DNA of 35,929 bases from a bacterium (GTDB taxonomy: Bacteria; Sysuimicrobiota; Sysuimicrobiia; Sysuimicrobiales; Thermofontiviventaceae): contig JAUQQG010000038.1 of the NCBI GenBank assembly GCA_030550015.1, positions 1 to 35,929 on the forward strand, in the 5' to 3' direction. Position 1 is the stretch's first letter; every line of letters starts with the position of its first letter. The translations under genes and the position numbers were made by a program. This document shows, piece by piece, positions 1 to 8,056 of this stretch. Under the pieces are notes generated by a model, which saw only the letters and a program-made list of their open reading frames with translations, was not told the DNA's origin and ran no database searches.

Positions 1-1767
1 CTCCGCCTCTCGGATGGAGGTCAGCATCTCGCCCCTTACCTTCTCTACCTCCTCGTCCGGGAAGGTGGGATGGATGAGGACATCGGCAACGATGTCCAAA
101 AGGTGCGGGAGATCTTCGGCCAGGGAACGCCCGCTGAACGTCGTTACCTCAAGAGAAGAGCGCGTGACCAATCCAGCTCCCATCCGGTCTAGCTCCTCGG
201 CGATCTCGCGAGAGGTCCGCCGGGATGTCCCACGCAATAGGCTCGCGGCCACGAACTTGGCCGCCCCTTCCTGTGCCCGTTCTTCGACCATGGCCCCTGC
301 TTGAATGGCGCCATGGACCACCACGGAATTACTGGCAGGATTCTCGTGGACCAAAACTACGAGGCCATTGGGAAGGACAGATCGACGCACGGTCTCGGGC
401 GTCAGACGCACATGCAGGGCAGGGGAAGACTTGGGCGTTCCGGGATTCCACCATGCCACAACGCTCGGTGCGTCTTTCCCGCTCACTCCTCCCCCACCAG
501 GTTCCGGAAGGAACCACCCGCTAGTCAGGGCATTGGACCGGAGGTACCGCTGGCAGACCCTCAGGATGTCCTCTTGAGAGACCCTCTCGATGGCATCCAA
601 AAGCCCCGTGTAGAGATCCACAGAGGAAACGATGGCAGCCGTTCCCAGCCACACGGCCTGCCCAAACACACCATCTGAAGTATAGGCGAGTTGCGCCCTC
701 GCCTGTTTTTTCACCTTGGCCAACTCGTCTTCTGGAACCGGTTCCTCCTTGAGCCTATGGATCTCATCAAGGATGGCCTGCTCCACGCGCTGCGGGTCGA
801 CTCCGGTCCGCACGGTAGCTTCGATGTGGAACAAGGTGGGGTCGACCTGTGCTGGGTAGGCCGAGGAGACCTCCGTGGCTAGGCCTCTATCCACAAGGGC
901 CCTATAGAGGCGGGAGCTACGGCCACTGCCCCGCCCATCCTGGAAGCCGATCCCTTTGAACCCGGAAAGGAGGCCGTCTACAACGAGGAGGGGGACGAAG
1001 TCGGGATGGGAAGCCTGGGGGGCATGGTAGGCAAGGTGCACGTAGGCGGTAGGCCCAGGACGCCTCAGGACAAGCCTCCGTTCCCCATCCTGGGGAGGCT
1101 CCTGCACGTGCACCTCCGGGATCTGTTCTGCCGGAGGGATAGGACCAAACATCTCCTCGATGGCTTTGAGCAGGGAGGGTGCAGAGAAGTCTCCGACTGC
1201 GACAATGAGGGCATTGTTAGGATGGTAGTAGGTGCGGTAATGACGGTAAAGGTCTTCCCGGGCAATCCTCCGGAGATCCTCTTTCCACCCTATGACGGGA
1301 TTCCGGTAAGGGTGGACCTTGAAAGCAAGGGCTTCCACCTCTTCCCGGAGGTAGAACTGGGGGAAGTTCTCCAACCCCTCCCGCTCGGAGATCACCACCG
1401 TGCGCTCGCTTTCGACTTCGCGGGGATCGAACAGGGCGTTGGTCATCCGGTCGGCCTCAAGGCGCAGGGCGAGGTCGATATGCTCGCTGGGTAAGACCTC
1501 GAAATAGGCGGTATAGTCCTTCCAGGTGAAGGCGTTCCACGTCCCTCCGTGCCTGTCCACGATACGCACAAGATCCCCTTTCCCGTAGGACGAGGTTCCC
1601 TTGAACAGCATATGTTCCACCCAATGGGAGATGCCGGTGAGGCCGGGAACCTCGTTGCGGGCGCCCACGCGGTACCAAACCCAGAAGGTGGCCACAGGCG
1701 AGGCTCTGTGCTCGCGGAGGACCACCATAAGACCGTTCTCCAGGCGATGGATGAAAAGATCTCCCAT
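1..1767 (-). CDS. M16 family zinc metallopeptidase, two-module, C-terminus cut by window edge
   Basis: The frame is open for 589 codons from ATG at 1767 to the left edge, so the 3' end is missing. The inverted zinc motif HxxEH is present as H48-W-V-E51-H52, and the acidic stretch with E121/E128 lies about 75 residues later, as in pitrilysin and mitochondrial-processing-peptidase relatives. After about residue 430 a second M16 module begins (VRRSVLPNGLVVLVHENPAS) that has AAKFVAA where HxxEH should be, so it is the usual non-catalytic half. Both halves sit in one chain, whereas many bacteria encode them as two genes. No signal peptide is visible. The start is supported by a purine-rich Shine-Dalgarno (GGGGGAAG) just upstream. 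The gene lies downstream of the peroxiredoxin but behind its terminator. Likely role: peptide degradation or processing; the substrate is unknown. Confidence 0.93.
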   Translation of the reverse strand, partial: MGDLFIHRLENGLMVVLREHRASPVATFWVWYRVGARNEVPGLTGISHWVEHMLFKGTSSYGKGDLVRIVDRHGGTWNAFTWKDYTAYFEVLPSEHIDLALRLEADRMTNALFDPREVESERTVVISEREGLENFPQFYLREEVEALAFKVHPYRNPVIGWKEDLRRIAREDLYRHYRTYYHPNNALIVAVGDFSAPSLLKAIEEMFGPIPPAEQIPEVHVQEPPQDGERRLVLRRPGPTAYVHLAYHAPQASHPDFVPLLVVDGLLSGFKGIGFQDGRGSGRSSRLYRALVDRGLATEVSSAYPAQVDPTLFHIEATVRTGVDPQRVEQAILDEIHRLKEEPVPEDELAKVKKQARAQLAYTSDGVFGQAVWLGTAAIVSSVDLYTGLLDAIERVSQEDILRVCQRYLRSNALTSGWFLPEPGGGGVSGKDAPSVVAWWNPGTPKSSPALHVRLTPETVRRSVLPNGLVVLVHENPASNSVVVHGAIQAGAMVEERAQEGAAKFVAASLLRGTSRRTSREIAEELDRMGAGLVTRSSLEVTTFSGRSLAEDLPHLLDIVADVLIHPTFPDEEVEKVRGEMLTSIREAE

Positions 1768-1854
1768 CCACTTCCCCCTTTCTCAAGGATTCCACGGACC
1801 GAATGAAAAAGATTTCGCCATAGGATGGAGGTCACCCCTGCCCACGGAGATCGC

Positions 1855-1892
1855 AAAAATGGGGGCGCACCTCTACCTCTTGTGCGCCCCCA
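1855..1892 (-). terminator. Intrinsic terminator of the peroxiredoxin gene
   Basis: An 11-bp perfect stem (1860-1870 with 1882-1892, GC-rich, 11-nt loop) is followed on the minus strand by a run of five T (1855-1859). It sits 25 bases after the peroxiredoxin stop codon and separates that gene from the M16 peptidase. Confidence 0.85.
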
Positions 1893-1917
1893 CCCCCGAG
1901 AGCTTTCGCGCCTTGCT

Positions 1918-2385
1918 CTACCCGAGCGCGTGGACCGCTCGCTCCACTTCCTCATAGGGAGGCTCCTGGCTTGGGACTTCTGCGACCCACTTATAGCGCA
2001 CGACCCCATCCCGATCCAGGACGAACACCGCGCGCTGGGCTAGTTCCCGAAGACCACGGAGATCGGAGAGGACAACACCGTAGGCCTTGATGGCCTCCTT
2101 GTTGAAGTCGCTGAGAAGGGGGAAGTTGAGGTTGTTGGCCTCCGCGAATGCCTTCTGGGAGAAGGGGGAGTCTACACTGATGCCGAGGACCTGGGCGTTG
2201 ACCTGGTTAAAACGGGCCATGCTGTCGCGGAAGGTGCACATCTCCTTCGTGCAAACCGACGTGAACGCGCCCGGGAAAAAGGCCAGGACCACAGGCTTCC
2301 CTCGGAAGTCCGAGATGCGCTTTGGTTCAAGGTCCGTGGAGATCAAGGTCACATCGGGAGCAGGCATTCCTACGTCAACGGCCAT
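1918..2385 (-). CDS. Peroxiredoxin (AhpC/TSA, BCP/AhpE-like)
   Basis: This encodes a 155-residue thiol peroxidase that would reduce hydrogen or organic peroxides in the cytoplasm. The thioredoxin-fold core shows the motif [13 protein letters not shown], with peroxidatic Cys45 in the PxxxTxxC context and Cys50 five residues later. That is the spacing at which BCP-type enzymes carry a resolving cysteine, so an atypical 2-Cys mechanism is plausible. An ATG eight codons further upstream is possible, but the start at 2385 is preceded by an excellent Shine-Dalgarno (GGAGGTGAT). The gene is monocistronic: promoter at about 2466 and terminator at 1855-1892. It is divergent from pncB. Confidence 0.93.
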   Translation of the reverse strand: MAVDVGMPAPDVTLISTDLEPKRISDFRGKPVVLAFFPGAFTSVCTKEMCTFRDSMARFNQVNAQVLGISVDSPFSQKAFAEANNLNFPLLSDFNKEAIKAYGVVLSDLRGLRELAQRAVFVLDRDGVVRYKWVAEVPSQEPPYEEVERAVHALG

Positions 2386-2465
2386 GGGATCACCTCCGTA
2401 TTGTGTCATCGTCTTTCTCGATGGTTGGACGTCTATTCGAGACTTTCGAAAGGATAAGCTATTTT

Positions 2466-2471
2466 ATTATA
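2466..2471 (-). promoter_or_regulatory. Extended -10 promoter for the peroxiredoxin gene
   Basis: On the minus strand the hexamer is TATAAT preceded by TGG, an extended -10 (TGnTATAAT). No good -35 is visible at 16-18 bp, as is usual for extended -10 promoters. The expected leader is about 75 nt. Confidence 0.6.
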
Positions 2472-2564
2472 CCATGGCAGCTCCGGAGAGGAGATCTTCT
2501 GGATTCTCCTCTGGATTTTTCGGCCCATTCGAGGCAATATAGTAGGGTGAAAAGGAGGACGCGC

Positions 2565-3941
2565 ATGGCTCGATACCCTTCCCTCGGCCTTGTGACGCCA
2601 GAGAACATCGGGCTCCTGGTGGACCTGTACGAGCTGACGATGGCCGATAGCTACCTCCGCCACGGGCTCAACCAAAAGGCCACATTCGACCTGTTCATCC
2701 GGGCACCCGTGGAGCGCAGGAATTTCCTGGTCAGCGCGGGCCTAGAAACTGTCCTCGCCTATTTAGAGCAGATCCGCTTCACCGACGAGGCCATCGCCTA
2801 CCTGCGCTCCCTCAAGCTGTTCAGCGAGGAGTTCCTTCACTACTTGCGAACCTTCCGGTTCACCGGGGAGGTATGGGCCATTCCTGAGGGGGAAATCTTC
2901 TTCCCCCTGGAACCCCTCGTGGAGGTTACCGCGCCGCGCATTGAAGCCCAGATCGTGGAGACCTTCCTCCTCAACACCTTGAACTTCCAGGTGATGATTG
3001 CCAGCAAGGCCGCACGTGTCGTCCTGGCGGCCCAGGGGAGAGGTGTGGTGGACTTCTCCCCGCGAAGGGACCATGGCGCAGACGCGGCGATGAAGGCTGC
3101 CCGGGCCTCCTACATTGCTGGCTGCTTGGGGACGAGCAACGTCCTCGCGGGAATGGAGTTCGGGATCCCGGTGTACGGGACCATGGCCCATTCCTACGTC
3201 ATGTCCTTCTCTGACGAGCTCTCCGCCTTTCGCGCTTTCGCCAGGGATTTCCCCCATAACTCGATCCTACTCATCGACACCTATGATACCCTCCAGGGAG
3301 CTCGTCATGCCCTCACCGTGGCCAGGGAAATGGCTGAGCAAGGGCTCCAACTCAGGGGGGTGCGCATCGATAGCGGAGACCTCGTGGTGCAGAGCAAGGC
3401 GGTGCGCCAGATCTTCGTGGAGGCAGGCTTCCCCCACATCCGCATCTTCCTGAGCGGCGACCTCAACGAGTACAAGATCGCGGACCTCCTGGCGCGGGGG
3501 GCGGAGGCAGACGCCTTCGGGGTCGGGACAGAGATGGGAACCTCGGCGGATGCGCCTTCGATGGGAGGCGTGTACAAACTCGTGGAGGACGAAATGGGCT
3601 ACCGGGTCAAGCTGAGCGCCGGAAAGGCCACGCTCCCTGGGCGCAAGCAGGTGTGGCGCATCCTCCGGGATGACCGCTTCTTCCAGGATGTCATCGCCCT
3701 CCGTGACGAGCCCCCTCCTGCAGGGGAGACCTACCCCCTCCTCGCAAAGGTGATGGAAAACGGCAAGGTCGTGGGACCAGGGGAGCCTCTCTCCGCCATG
3801 CGCAAGCGGTTTGAAGAGCGGCTTGCGATGCTCCCTGAAGAACTCCGCACCATCGACGCGGCAAGCCCCTATCCTGTCCTCCAGAGCCCCCGCCTCGCTG
3901 CACTCACAGAGCAGATGTACCGGGTTGTGGCTTCTTCGTAG
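2565..3941 (+). CDS. pncB: Nicotinate phosphoribosyltransferase
   Basis: This 458-residue enzyme converts nicotinate and PRPP to nicotinate mononucleotide, the entry step of the NAD salvage (Preiss-Handler) pathway. Length and motifs fit the family: an N-terminal [15 protein letters not shown] segment, [11 protein letters not shown] carrying the histidine that is phosphorylated in this family, the LIDTYDT strand, the GVRIDSGDL loop, and a GVGTEMGTS phosphate-binding segment. The frame is open well upstream, but ATG 2565 is chosen because AAAGGAGGA precedes it at ideal spacing and the homologous sequence begins there. It is apparently a single-gene unit, convergent with the M20 peptidase. A weak TATAGT lies about 25 bp upstream. 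No nadD, nadE or other NAD gene is in the window. Confidence 0.96.
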   Translation: MARYPSLGLVTPENIGLLVDLYELTMADSYLRHGLNQKATFDLFIRAPVERRNFLVSAGLETVLAYLEQIRFTDEAIAYLRSLKLFSEEFLHYLRTFRFTGEVWAIPEGEIFFPLEPLVEVTAPRIEAQIVETFLLNTLNFQVMIASKAARVVLAAQGRGVVDFSPRRDHGADAAMKAARASYIAGCLGTSNVLAGMEFGIPVYGTMAHSYVMSFSDELSAFRAFARDFPHNSILLIDTYDTLQGARHALTVAREMAEQGLQLRGVRIDSGDLVVQSKAVRQIFVEAGFPHIRIFLSGDLNEYKIADLLARGAEADAFGVGTEMGTSADAPSMGGVYKLVEDEMGYRVKLSAGKATLPGRKQVWRILRDDRFFQDVIALRDEPPPAGETYPLLAKVMENGKVVGPGEPLSAMRKRFEERLAMLPEELRTIDAASPYPVLQSPRLAALTEQMYRVVASS

Positions 3942-4013
3942 GGGGAACAGTCTCCCCCGCCCACCGGGCGAGGGGACCTCACCGCGAAACGAAGATCGAG
4001 CGCAGCCCTAACT

Positions 4014-5363
4014 CTACACGGCGAAGCGCTCGATAAGCCGTGCCATGAGGAGGATGGTCTCCTCGAGGTCCTTGCGCCGGATGTGCTCGTTGGGCGCGTG
4101 CACGCGACTGTCCCAGTAGCCGCACCCGATGCTCACGATAGGTACCCCCAGAGCCATCCCTACTGGATGCATCGGCCCCGTCCCTGCGGAGTTCGGATAG
4201 AGGACGACCTCCCGGCCTGTGACCTCGCGGGCGACATCCATGACCAAGCGCACGAAGGGGTGGCGGAGATCGGTCCTGTACGCCTTTTCCCCGCCCATCA
4301 ACGTTACGGTGATGTCAGAGAACCCTTGGGCGTCCAGGTGGCGGCGGAGGAGGTCTGCGATCTCCTCGGGATCTTGGTCGGGGACGAGGCGGAAGTCCAC
4401 CTTGGCCATGGCCTTGCGGGGGAGGACAGTTTTCGATCCAGGCCCCGTGTACCCGCCCTCCAGGCCGCAAATGGTGCAGGTGGGAGAGAAGAGGAGGTCA
4501 TAGAGGGCATCGAATCCCTGCTTCCCTCCGATGAAGGACCGCGCCCCCACATACTGTTTGATCTCCTCTTCATCGAACGGGATGGCCTTGGCTGCTTCTA
4601 ACTCAGCATCCCCGGGCTTTTTCACCCGATCATAGAAGCCAGGGACGTTGATCCGGCCGTCTTGGCCCTTCAGTCCAGCCAAGGCCCATACCAGGCGCAT
4701 GGGGGCGCCTTCTAAGATAGCCCCAAGGGAGGAGTGGAGGTCGGTGCGCAAGTTCTGGATCTCCAGCTGGACATAGCAGATCCCCTTTACCCCGGCCACG
4801 ATATGGAAGCGTTCCTTGTGGTCACGCTCCCCGTATTCCCAGATACAGGCATCCGCCATGAAGAGATCCCTGTACTCGTGGATGTACCTGGGAAAGCTGA
4901 CGCTCCCAATCTCCTCCTCCCCCTCGACGAGGAACTTGACCCTGCATGGGAGCTGCCCGTGGGTGGTGAGGAGGGCCTTGATGGCCGCCAGCCTGGAGAC
5001 AAGGTCCCCCTTGTTGTCGGCGACGCCGCGTGCAAATAGCCTCCCGTCACGCTCTACAAGCTCAAACGGCGGGGAGGCCCATTCCTCCAGGGGCTCCGGG
5101 GGCTGAACGTCGTAGTGGTTGTAGAACAAGAGGGTCTTCTGGCTCGCGCCTGGGAACTCAGCATAGACAACGGGGTGGGCTCCCTCCAGGCGCAGGATCT
5201 TCGGAGAAGCGCCCAGATCCTCAAAGAACTGGCGCACAAGACCTGCAGCCTCTTCGATCCCCTCTCCCTTGGCCGCGACGCTCGGCTTGCTGCAATACTC
5301 CCGGAGCATCCCCAGGGTCTCTGGCATCTGTTCTTGCACCACGCGTCGAATGAGATCGTCCAC
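4014..5363 (-). CDS. M20 family metallopeptidase (dipeptidase/ArgE-DapE-type)
   Basis: This is a 449-residue zinc-dependent amidohydrolase. The M20 signature is clear: FYNHYDVQPP (first metal-binding His-Tyr-Asp), ARGVADNKGD (bridging Asp), EGEEEIGS (catalytic Glu then metal Glu), a dimerisation domain in the middle, and a C-terminal CGYWDSRVHAPNEHIR containing the last metal His. The HYDVQPPEP and VADNKG signature is typical of broad dipeptidases (PepV/CNDP-like) rather than of ArgE or DapE. The start is GTG at 5363: an in-frame TGA lies just upstream, and GGGGGAGGT is well placed. It follows arsC on the same strand after a 173-bp gap in which I see no convincing gene. Confidence 0.93.
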   Translation of the reverse strand: MDDLIRRVVQEQMPETLGMLREYCSKPSVAAKGEGIEEAAGLVRQFFEDLGASPKILRLEGAHPVVYAEFPGASQKTLLFYNHYDVQPPEPLEEWASPPFELVERDGRLFARGVADNKGDLVSRLAAIKALLTTHGQLPCRVKFLVEGEEEIGSVSFPRYIHEYRDLFMADACIWEYGERDHKERFHIVAGVKGICYVQLEIQNLRTDLHSSLGAILEGAPMRLVWALAGLKGQDGRINVPGFYDRVKKPGDAELEAAKAIPFDEEEIKQYVGARSFIGGKQGFDALYDLLFSPTCTICGLEGGYTGPGSKTVLPRKAMAKVDFRLVPDQDPEEIADLLRRHLDAQGFSDITVTLMGGEKAYRTDLRHPFVRLVMDVAREVTGREVVLYPNSAGTGPMHPVGMALGVPIVSIGCGYWDSRVHAPNEHIRRKDLEETILLMARLIERFAV

Positions 5364-5536
5364 GACGTGACCTCCCCCTCAAGAATCCATTTGATGTCCC
5401 CCATGTATTTTGGATGGTCAAGGCAAAGCTCCTCTCGCAATACGGAGCGGATGTTGGAGGGGCACTCAGCTTCCATGATGCGGCGATCGCAGTCACCTGG
5501 CAAGAGATCGGGTTTGATGCGAGGCCTCCGCGAAGC

Positions 5537-5959
5537 CTACACTTTCTCCAAGTACTCGAGCACTTTCTCGCGGATCGCATCCCTCGTCTTCCGGAACGCA
5601 TCCAGCCTTTCTTCCTGGCTCCCACCGGCCTGGGCTGGGTCAGGAAAGCCAATGTGGACTACCGGGTCTTCCTTCAGCCAGACGGGGCAAGCCTCAGAGG
5701 CCTCGTCGCAAAGGGTGATCACCAAGTCGAACTTGACCTCGTGAAGTTCGTCCACGGATTTCGACCGCTGGGCGGAGATGTCCACTCCAAGTTCGGCCAT
5801 TGCCTCGATCGCGAGAGGGTGAACGTATCCTGCCGGCTCCGTGCCTGCAGAATAGGCTTCCCAGCGATCGCTCAGGAAATGGTTCACCAACCCCTCGGCC
5901 ATCTGACTGCGCGCGGAGTTCCCTATGCACAAGAACAAAACACGCTTTTTCCTCCCCAT
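5537..5959 (-). CDS. arsC: Thioredoxin-coupled arsenate reductase / LMW-phosphatase fold
   Basis: The 140-residue protein carries the P-loop CIGNSARS with nucleophile Cys11, the redox cysteines Cys84 and Cys91 (CDEASEAC, the spacing of S. aureus ArsC), and the general-acid Asp107 in GFPDP. All three catalytic cysteines are present, so reduction of arsenate to arsenite via thioredoxin is the best call. A pure low-molecular-weight tyrosine phosphatase would lack the Cys84/Cys91 pair. The start at ATG 5959 is preferred over the longer frame to 6028 because homology begins at MGRKKRVLFL and AAAGGGGC precedes it. No arsR, arsB or acr3 is nearby, so export of arsenite must be encoded elsewhere. Divergent from moaA. 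Confidence 0.9.
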   Translation of the reverse strand: MGRKKRVLFLCIGNSARSQMAEGLVNHFLSDRWEAYSAGTEPAGYVHPLAIEAMAELGVDISAQRSKSVDELHEVKFDLVITLCDEASEACPVWLKEDPVVHIGFPDPAQAGGSQEERLDAFRKTRDAIREKVLEYLEKV

Positions 5960-6007
5960 GCCCCTTTTACCCCCCGTGAAAGGTTCGCCGAAGTTCGGTT
6001 CTCTCCT

Positions 6008-6036
6008 TTGGGGAAATGGGTGAACCATGCTATAAT
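6008..6036 (+). promoter_or_regulatory. Promoter of moaA
   Basis: TTGGGG at 6008-6013 and TATAAT at 6031-6036 are separated by 17 bp. The -10 is also extended (TGC directly before it). The leader would be about 25 nt and contains the Shine-Dalgarno GAAGGAG six bases before the GTG start. Confidence 0.75.
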
Positions 6037-6066
6037 GAGAAAGAAAGTTCCCTGAAGGAGTCCACC

Positions 6067-7044
6067 GTGCGCGATCAGTATGGACGCGAGTTAGTGGACC
6101 TGAGAGTCTCCCTTACCGACCGATGCAACCTCCGGTGCGTCTACTGCATGCCTGCTAAGGGAATTGCTTTCCGTCCGCCTGCCGAGCTCCTGCAGGACGA
6201 AGAAATCCTCCTCCTCATCAGGATCGCCGCCGAGCTGGGGGTCCGGAAGGTCCGCCTCACGGGAGGTGAGCCCACAGTCCGGCCAGGTATCGTCGACCTT
6301 GTCTCCGGCATCCGGGCGATCCCCGGGATTCGGGACATTGCCATCACCACCAACGGGATCCTCCTTGAGCACCTTGCAGAGCCCCTGGCCCGGGCCGGGC
6401 TGAACCGAGTCAACATCAGCCTGGACACCCTCGACCCCGAGAAGTTCCGGAAGATCACACGGGGAGGGGACCTCCAGCGCGTTCTCGCCGGAATCGAAGC
6501 TGCTAGCCAGGCCGGGCTTGAGCCCATCAAGCTGAACGCTGTTGTCGTACGGGGGTTCAACGATGAGGACGTAGCAGACCTCGCTGCGCTCACCTTGGAT
6601 CGTCCCTGGGAGGTGCGATTCATCGAGGCCATGCCCTTCGGAAGCGTGGCGGGGTTCGTGGAGAAAGGAGTGGTAAAGAGCGAGGAGGTCCGCGCGCGCA
6701 TCGAGGAGAGATTTGGCTCCCTCGAACCGGTGGACCTCTCCGGGGAAACCCCCGCGCGCACCTACCGCATCCCAGGGGCGAGGGGGGAGATTGGGTTTAT
6801 CAGCCCGGTCACGCAGCCCTTCTGCAGCAAGTGTGGTCGGCTTCGCCTCACCGCTGACGGGAAGCTCCGCCTCTGCCTCCTCCGTGACGACGAGGAAGAC
6901 CTCCTCACCCCCCTGCGCAGAGGGGCAAGCTATGAGGAGATGAAAACGATCTTCGCCGCAGCGGCGTACAGACGCCCTGTTGGTCATGCCCTCGCCGAGC
7001 GCCTGATCCCCCAGAAGCGCGTGATGATCCAGATCGGCGGGTAA
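6067..7044 (+). CDS. moaA: GTP 3',8-cyclase, molybdenum cofactor biosynthesis
   Basis: The 325-residue radical SAM enzyme makes 3',8-cyclo-GTP, the first intermediate of molybdopterin. The N-terminal cluster motif CNLRCVYC gives Cys20, Cys24 and Cys27. The C-terminal second cluster is FCSKC followed 13 residues later by another Cys, and the chain ends in the Gly-Gly tail required for activity in this family. The start is GTG at 6067, set by GAAGGAG and the promoter. The longer ATG frame (6016) would begin upstream of the -10 box. No other moa, moe or mob gene lies here. It is convergent with the zinc-ribbon/sigH unit, with no clear terminator in the 83-bp gap. Confidence 0.95.
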   Translation: MRDQYGRELVDLRVSLTDRCNLRCVYCMPAKGIAFRPPAELLQDEEILLLIRIAAELGVRKVRLTGGEPTVRPGIVDLVSGIRAIPGIRDIAITTNGILLEHLAEPLARAGLNRVNISLDTLDPEKFRKITRGGDLQRVLAGIEAASQAGLEPIKLNAVVVRGFNDEDVADLAALTLDRPWEVRFIEAMPFGSVAGFVEKGVVKSEEVRARIEERFGSLEPVDLSGETPARTYRIPGARGEIGFISPVTQPFCSKCGRLRLTADGKLRLCLLRDDEEDLLTPLRRGASYEEMKTIFAAAAYRRPVGHALAERLIPQKRVMIQIGG

Positions 7045-7127
7045 CTGCGTCTCAAGGATCACCGCCTCATCGAGTGGGAAGCCCGCTGAACGCAACGGTT
7101 CACGCTACCCGATGCACGCGAGGGATC

Positions 7128-7268
7128 CTACTCATCGTCCTCGGGATCGTAAAGTTCTTCCTCTTCGGGGATAAACACCGTGCCACAATGGGGACAGACG
7201 GCGCTATCGTCGGGGGAAGTAAGCAGCATGAACACCGCATGACAATTTGGACAGGTGAGGCGGATCAT
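7128..7268 (-). CDS. 46-residue zinc-ribbon protein
   Basis: This small gene begins 23 bp after the sigH stop. The product starts MIRLTCPNCHAVF, has a second pair CPHCG, and ends in an acidic tail (PEEEELYDPEDDE). The two CxxC pairs (Cys6/Cys9 and Cys25/Cys28), 15 residues apart, form a classic four-Cys zinc ribbon. ATG 7268 has no strong Shine-Dalgarno; a GTG two codons upstream is an alternative, beyond which a stop closes the frame. In Firmicutes this position holds rpmG, also a small zinc-binding protein, but this sequence does not look like ribosomal protein L33. Translational coupling to sigH is likely. Function unknown; the clean frame and the paired cysteines make a real gene likely. 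Confidence 0.75.
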   Translation of the reverse strand: MIRLTCPNCHAVFMLLTSPDDSAVCPHCGTVFIPEEEELYDPEDDE

Positions 7269-7291
7269 CGACACTCAGCGTTCGTGCACTT

Positions 7292-7957
7292 TCAATCGTT
7301 CCAAGCGGCCAGGTTCCTCTCGAGCTTCCGCTTCACACGCTGCAAAGCATTGTCAATAGACTTCACGTGGCGGTTGAGCTCGTTGGCCATCTCCTGGTAG
7401 GACTTCCCCTCAAGGTAGGCCGTCAGGACCTTGTGCTCCAGCTCACTCAGATTCTTCTTGATCTGGTCCCGCATTGTCGCCGAAGCTTCCTGGTCAATGA
7501 CCAGCTCCTCGGGATCCGAGACCTTGATGCTGGAGATGACGTCCAGGAGGGTCCTGTCGGAATCCTCATCGTAGATTGGCTTGTTCAGGGAGATATAGGA
7601 GTTCAAGGGGATGTGCTTCTGGCGCGTCGCAGTCTTAATGGCGGTGATGATCTGGCGGGTGATGCAGAGCTCGGCGAACGCGCGGAAGGAGGTGAGCTTC
7701 TCCCGCCGGAAGTCCCGGATCGCCTTGTATAACCCGATCATCCCCTCCTGGATGATGTCCTCACGATCTGCCCCAATGAGGAAGTAGGACTTCGCTTTCA
7801 CCCGGACGAAATTGCGGTACTTGTTGATGAGGTACTCCGCAGCGCGATCATCTCCACGTCTTGCACGCTCCACCAAATCTTCATCGAGCATCTCGTGGTA
7901 GTGAGCCGTGTCACGTCGCACCAACGCCACCCTATCGCCCCCACCCGGTGAGATCAT
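7292..7957 (-). CDS. sigH: RNA polymerase sigma factor, SigH type
   Basis: The product is about 221 residues and collinear with Bacillus SigH from my memory of that protein. Region 2 reads LINKYRNFVRVKAKSYFL, followed by GADREDIIQEGMIGLYKAIRDF. Then come SFRAFAELCITRQIITAIKT and RQKHIPLNSYISLNKPI, and region 4 ends HVKSIDNALQRVKRKLE. The close match over the whole length is striking for a diderm. In Firmicutes SigH drives transition-state and competence genes; in non-sporulating lineages its role is less clear. The ATG at 7957 lacks a Shine-Dalgarno, and GTG at 7930, behind GGTGGGGG, may be the true start. It has its own consensus-like promoter (8008-8036), so it need not depend on the rlmB operon. 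Confidence 0.95.
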   Translation of the reverse strand: MISPGGGDRVALVRRDTAHYHEMLDEDLVERARRGDDRAAEYLINKYRNFVRVKAKSYFLIGADREDIIQEGMIGLYKAIRDFRREKLTSFRAFAELCITRQIITAIKTATRQKHIPLNSYISLNKPIYDEDSDRTLLDVISSIKVSDPEELVIDQEASATMRDQIKKNLSELEHKVLTAYLEGKSYQEMANELNRHVKSIDNALQRVKRKLERNLAAWND

Positions 7958-8007
7958 TGACTGGAGGACAGCATCGGTTTCATAAGACCCTGCAGAATGT
8001 CATCTCT

Positions 8008-8036
8008 ATTATAAGAGGAGGCCTTCTCTCCGTCAA
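8008..8036 (-). promoter_or_regulatory. Strong housekeeping promoter of sigH
   Basis: On the minus strand TTGACG (8031-8036) and TATAAT (8008-8013) are separated by exactly 17 bp. It starts transcription about 45-70 nt before the possible sigH starts and sits just past the rlmB stop codon. Confidence 0.88.
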
Positions 8037-8056
8037 GCAAAAACCGCACCTGGTGC

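Noticed and set aside
1443..2009. Minus-strand frames overlapping the M16 peptidase N-terminus and the peroxiredoxin end
   Set aside because: Out of frame with the recognisable peptidase; arginine/serine/glycine-rich shadow sequence with no homology.
3942..4013. Hairpin between pncB and the M20 gene as a bidirectional terminator
   Set aside because: A six-bp stem (GGGGGA/TCCCCC) can form, but there is no T-run on either strand.
5364..5503. Small minus-strand frame (MEAECPSNIRSVLREELCLD...) between arsC and the M20 gene
   Set aside because: No ribosome site, and it runs about 310 bp into the M20 gene in another frame. The 47 codons outside look partly protein-like, but there is too little to call a gene.
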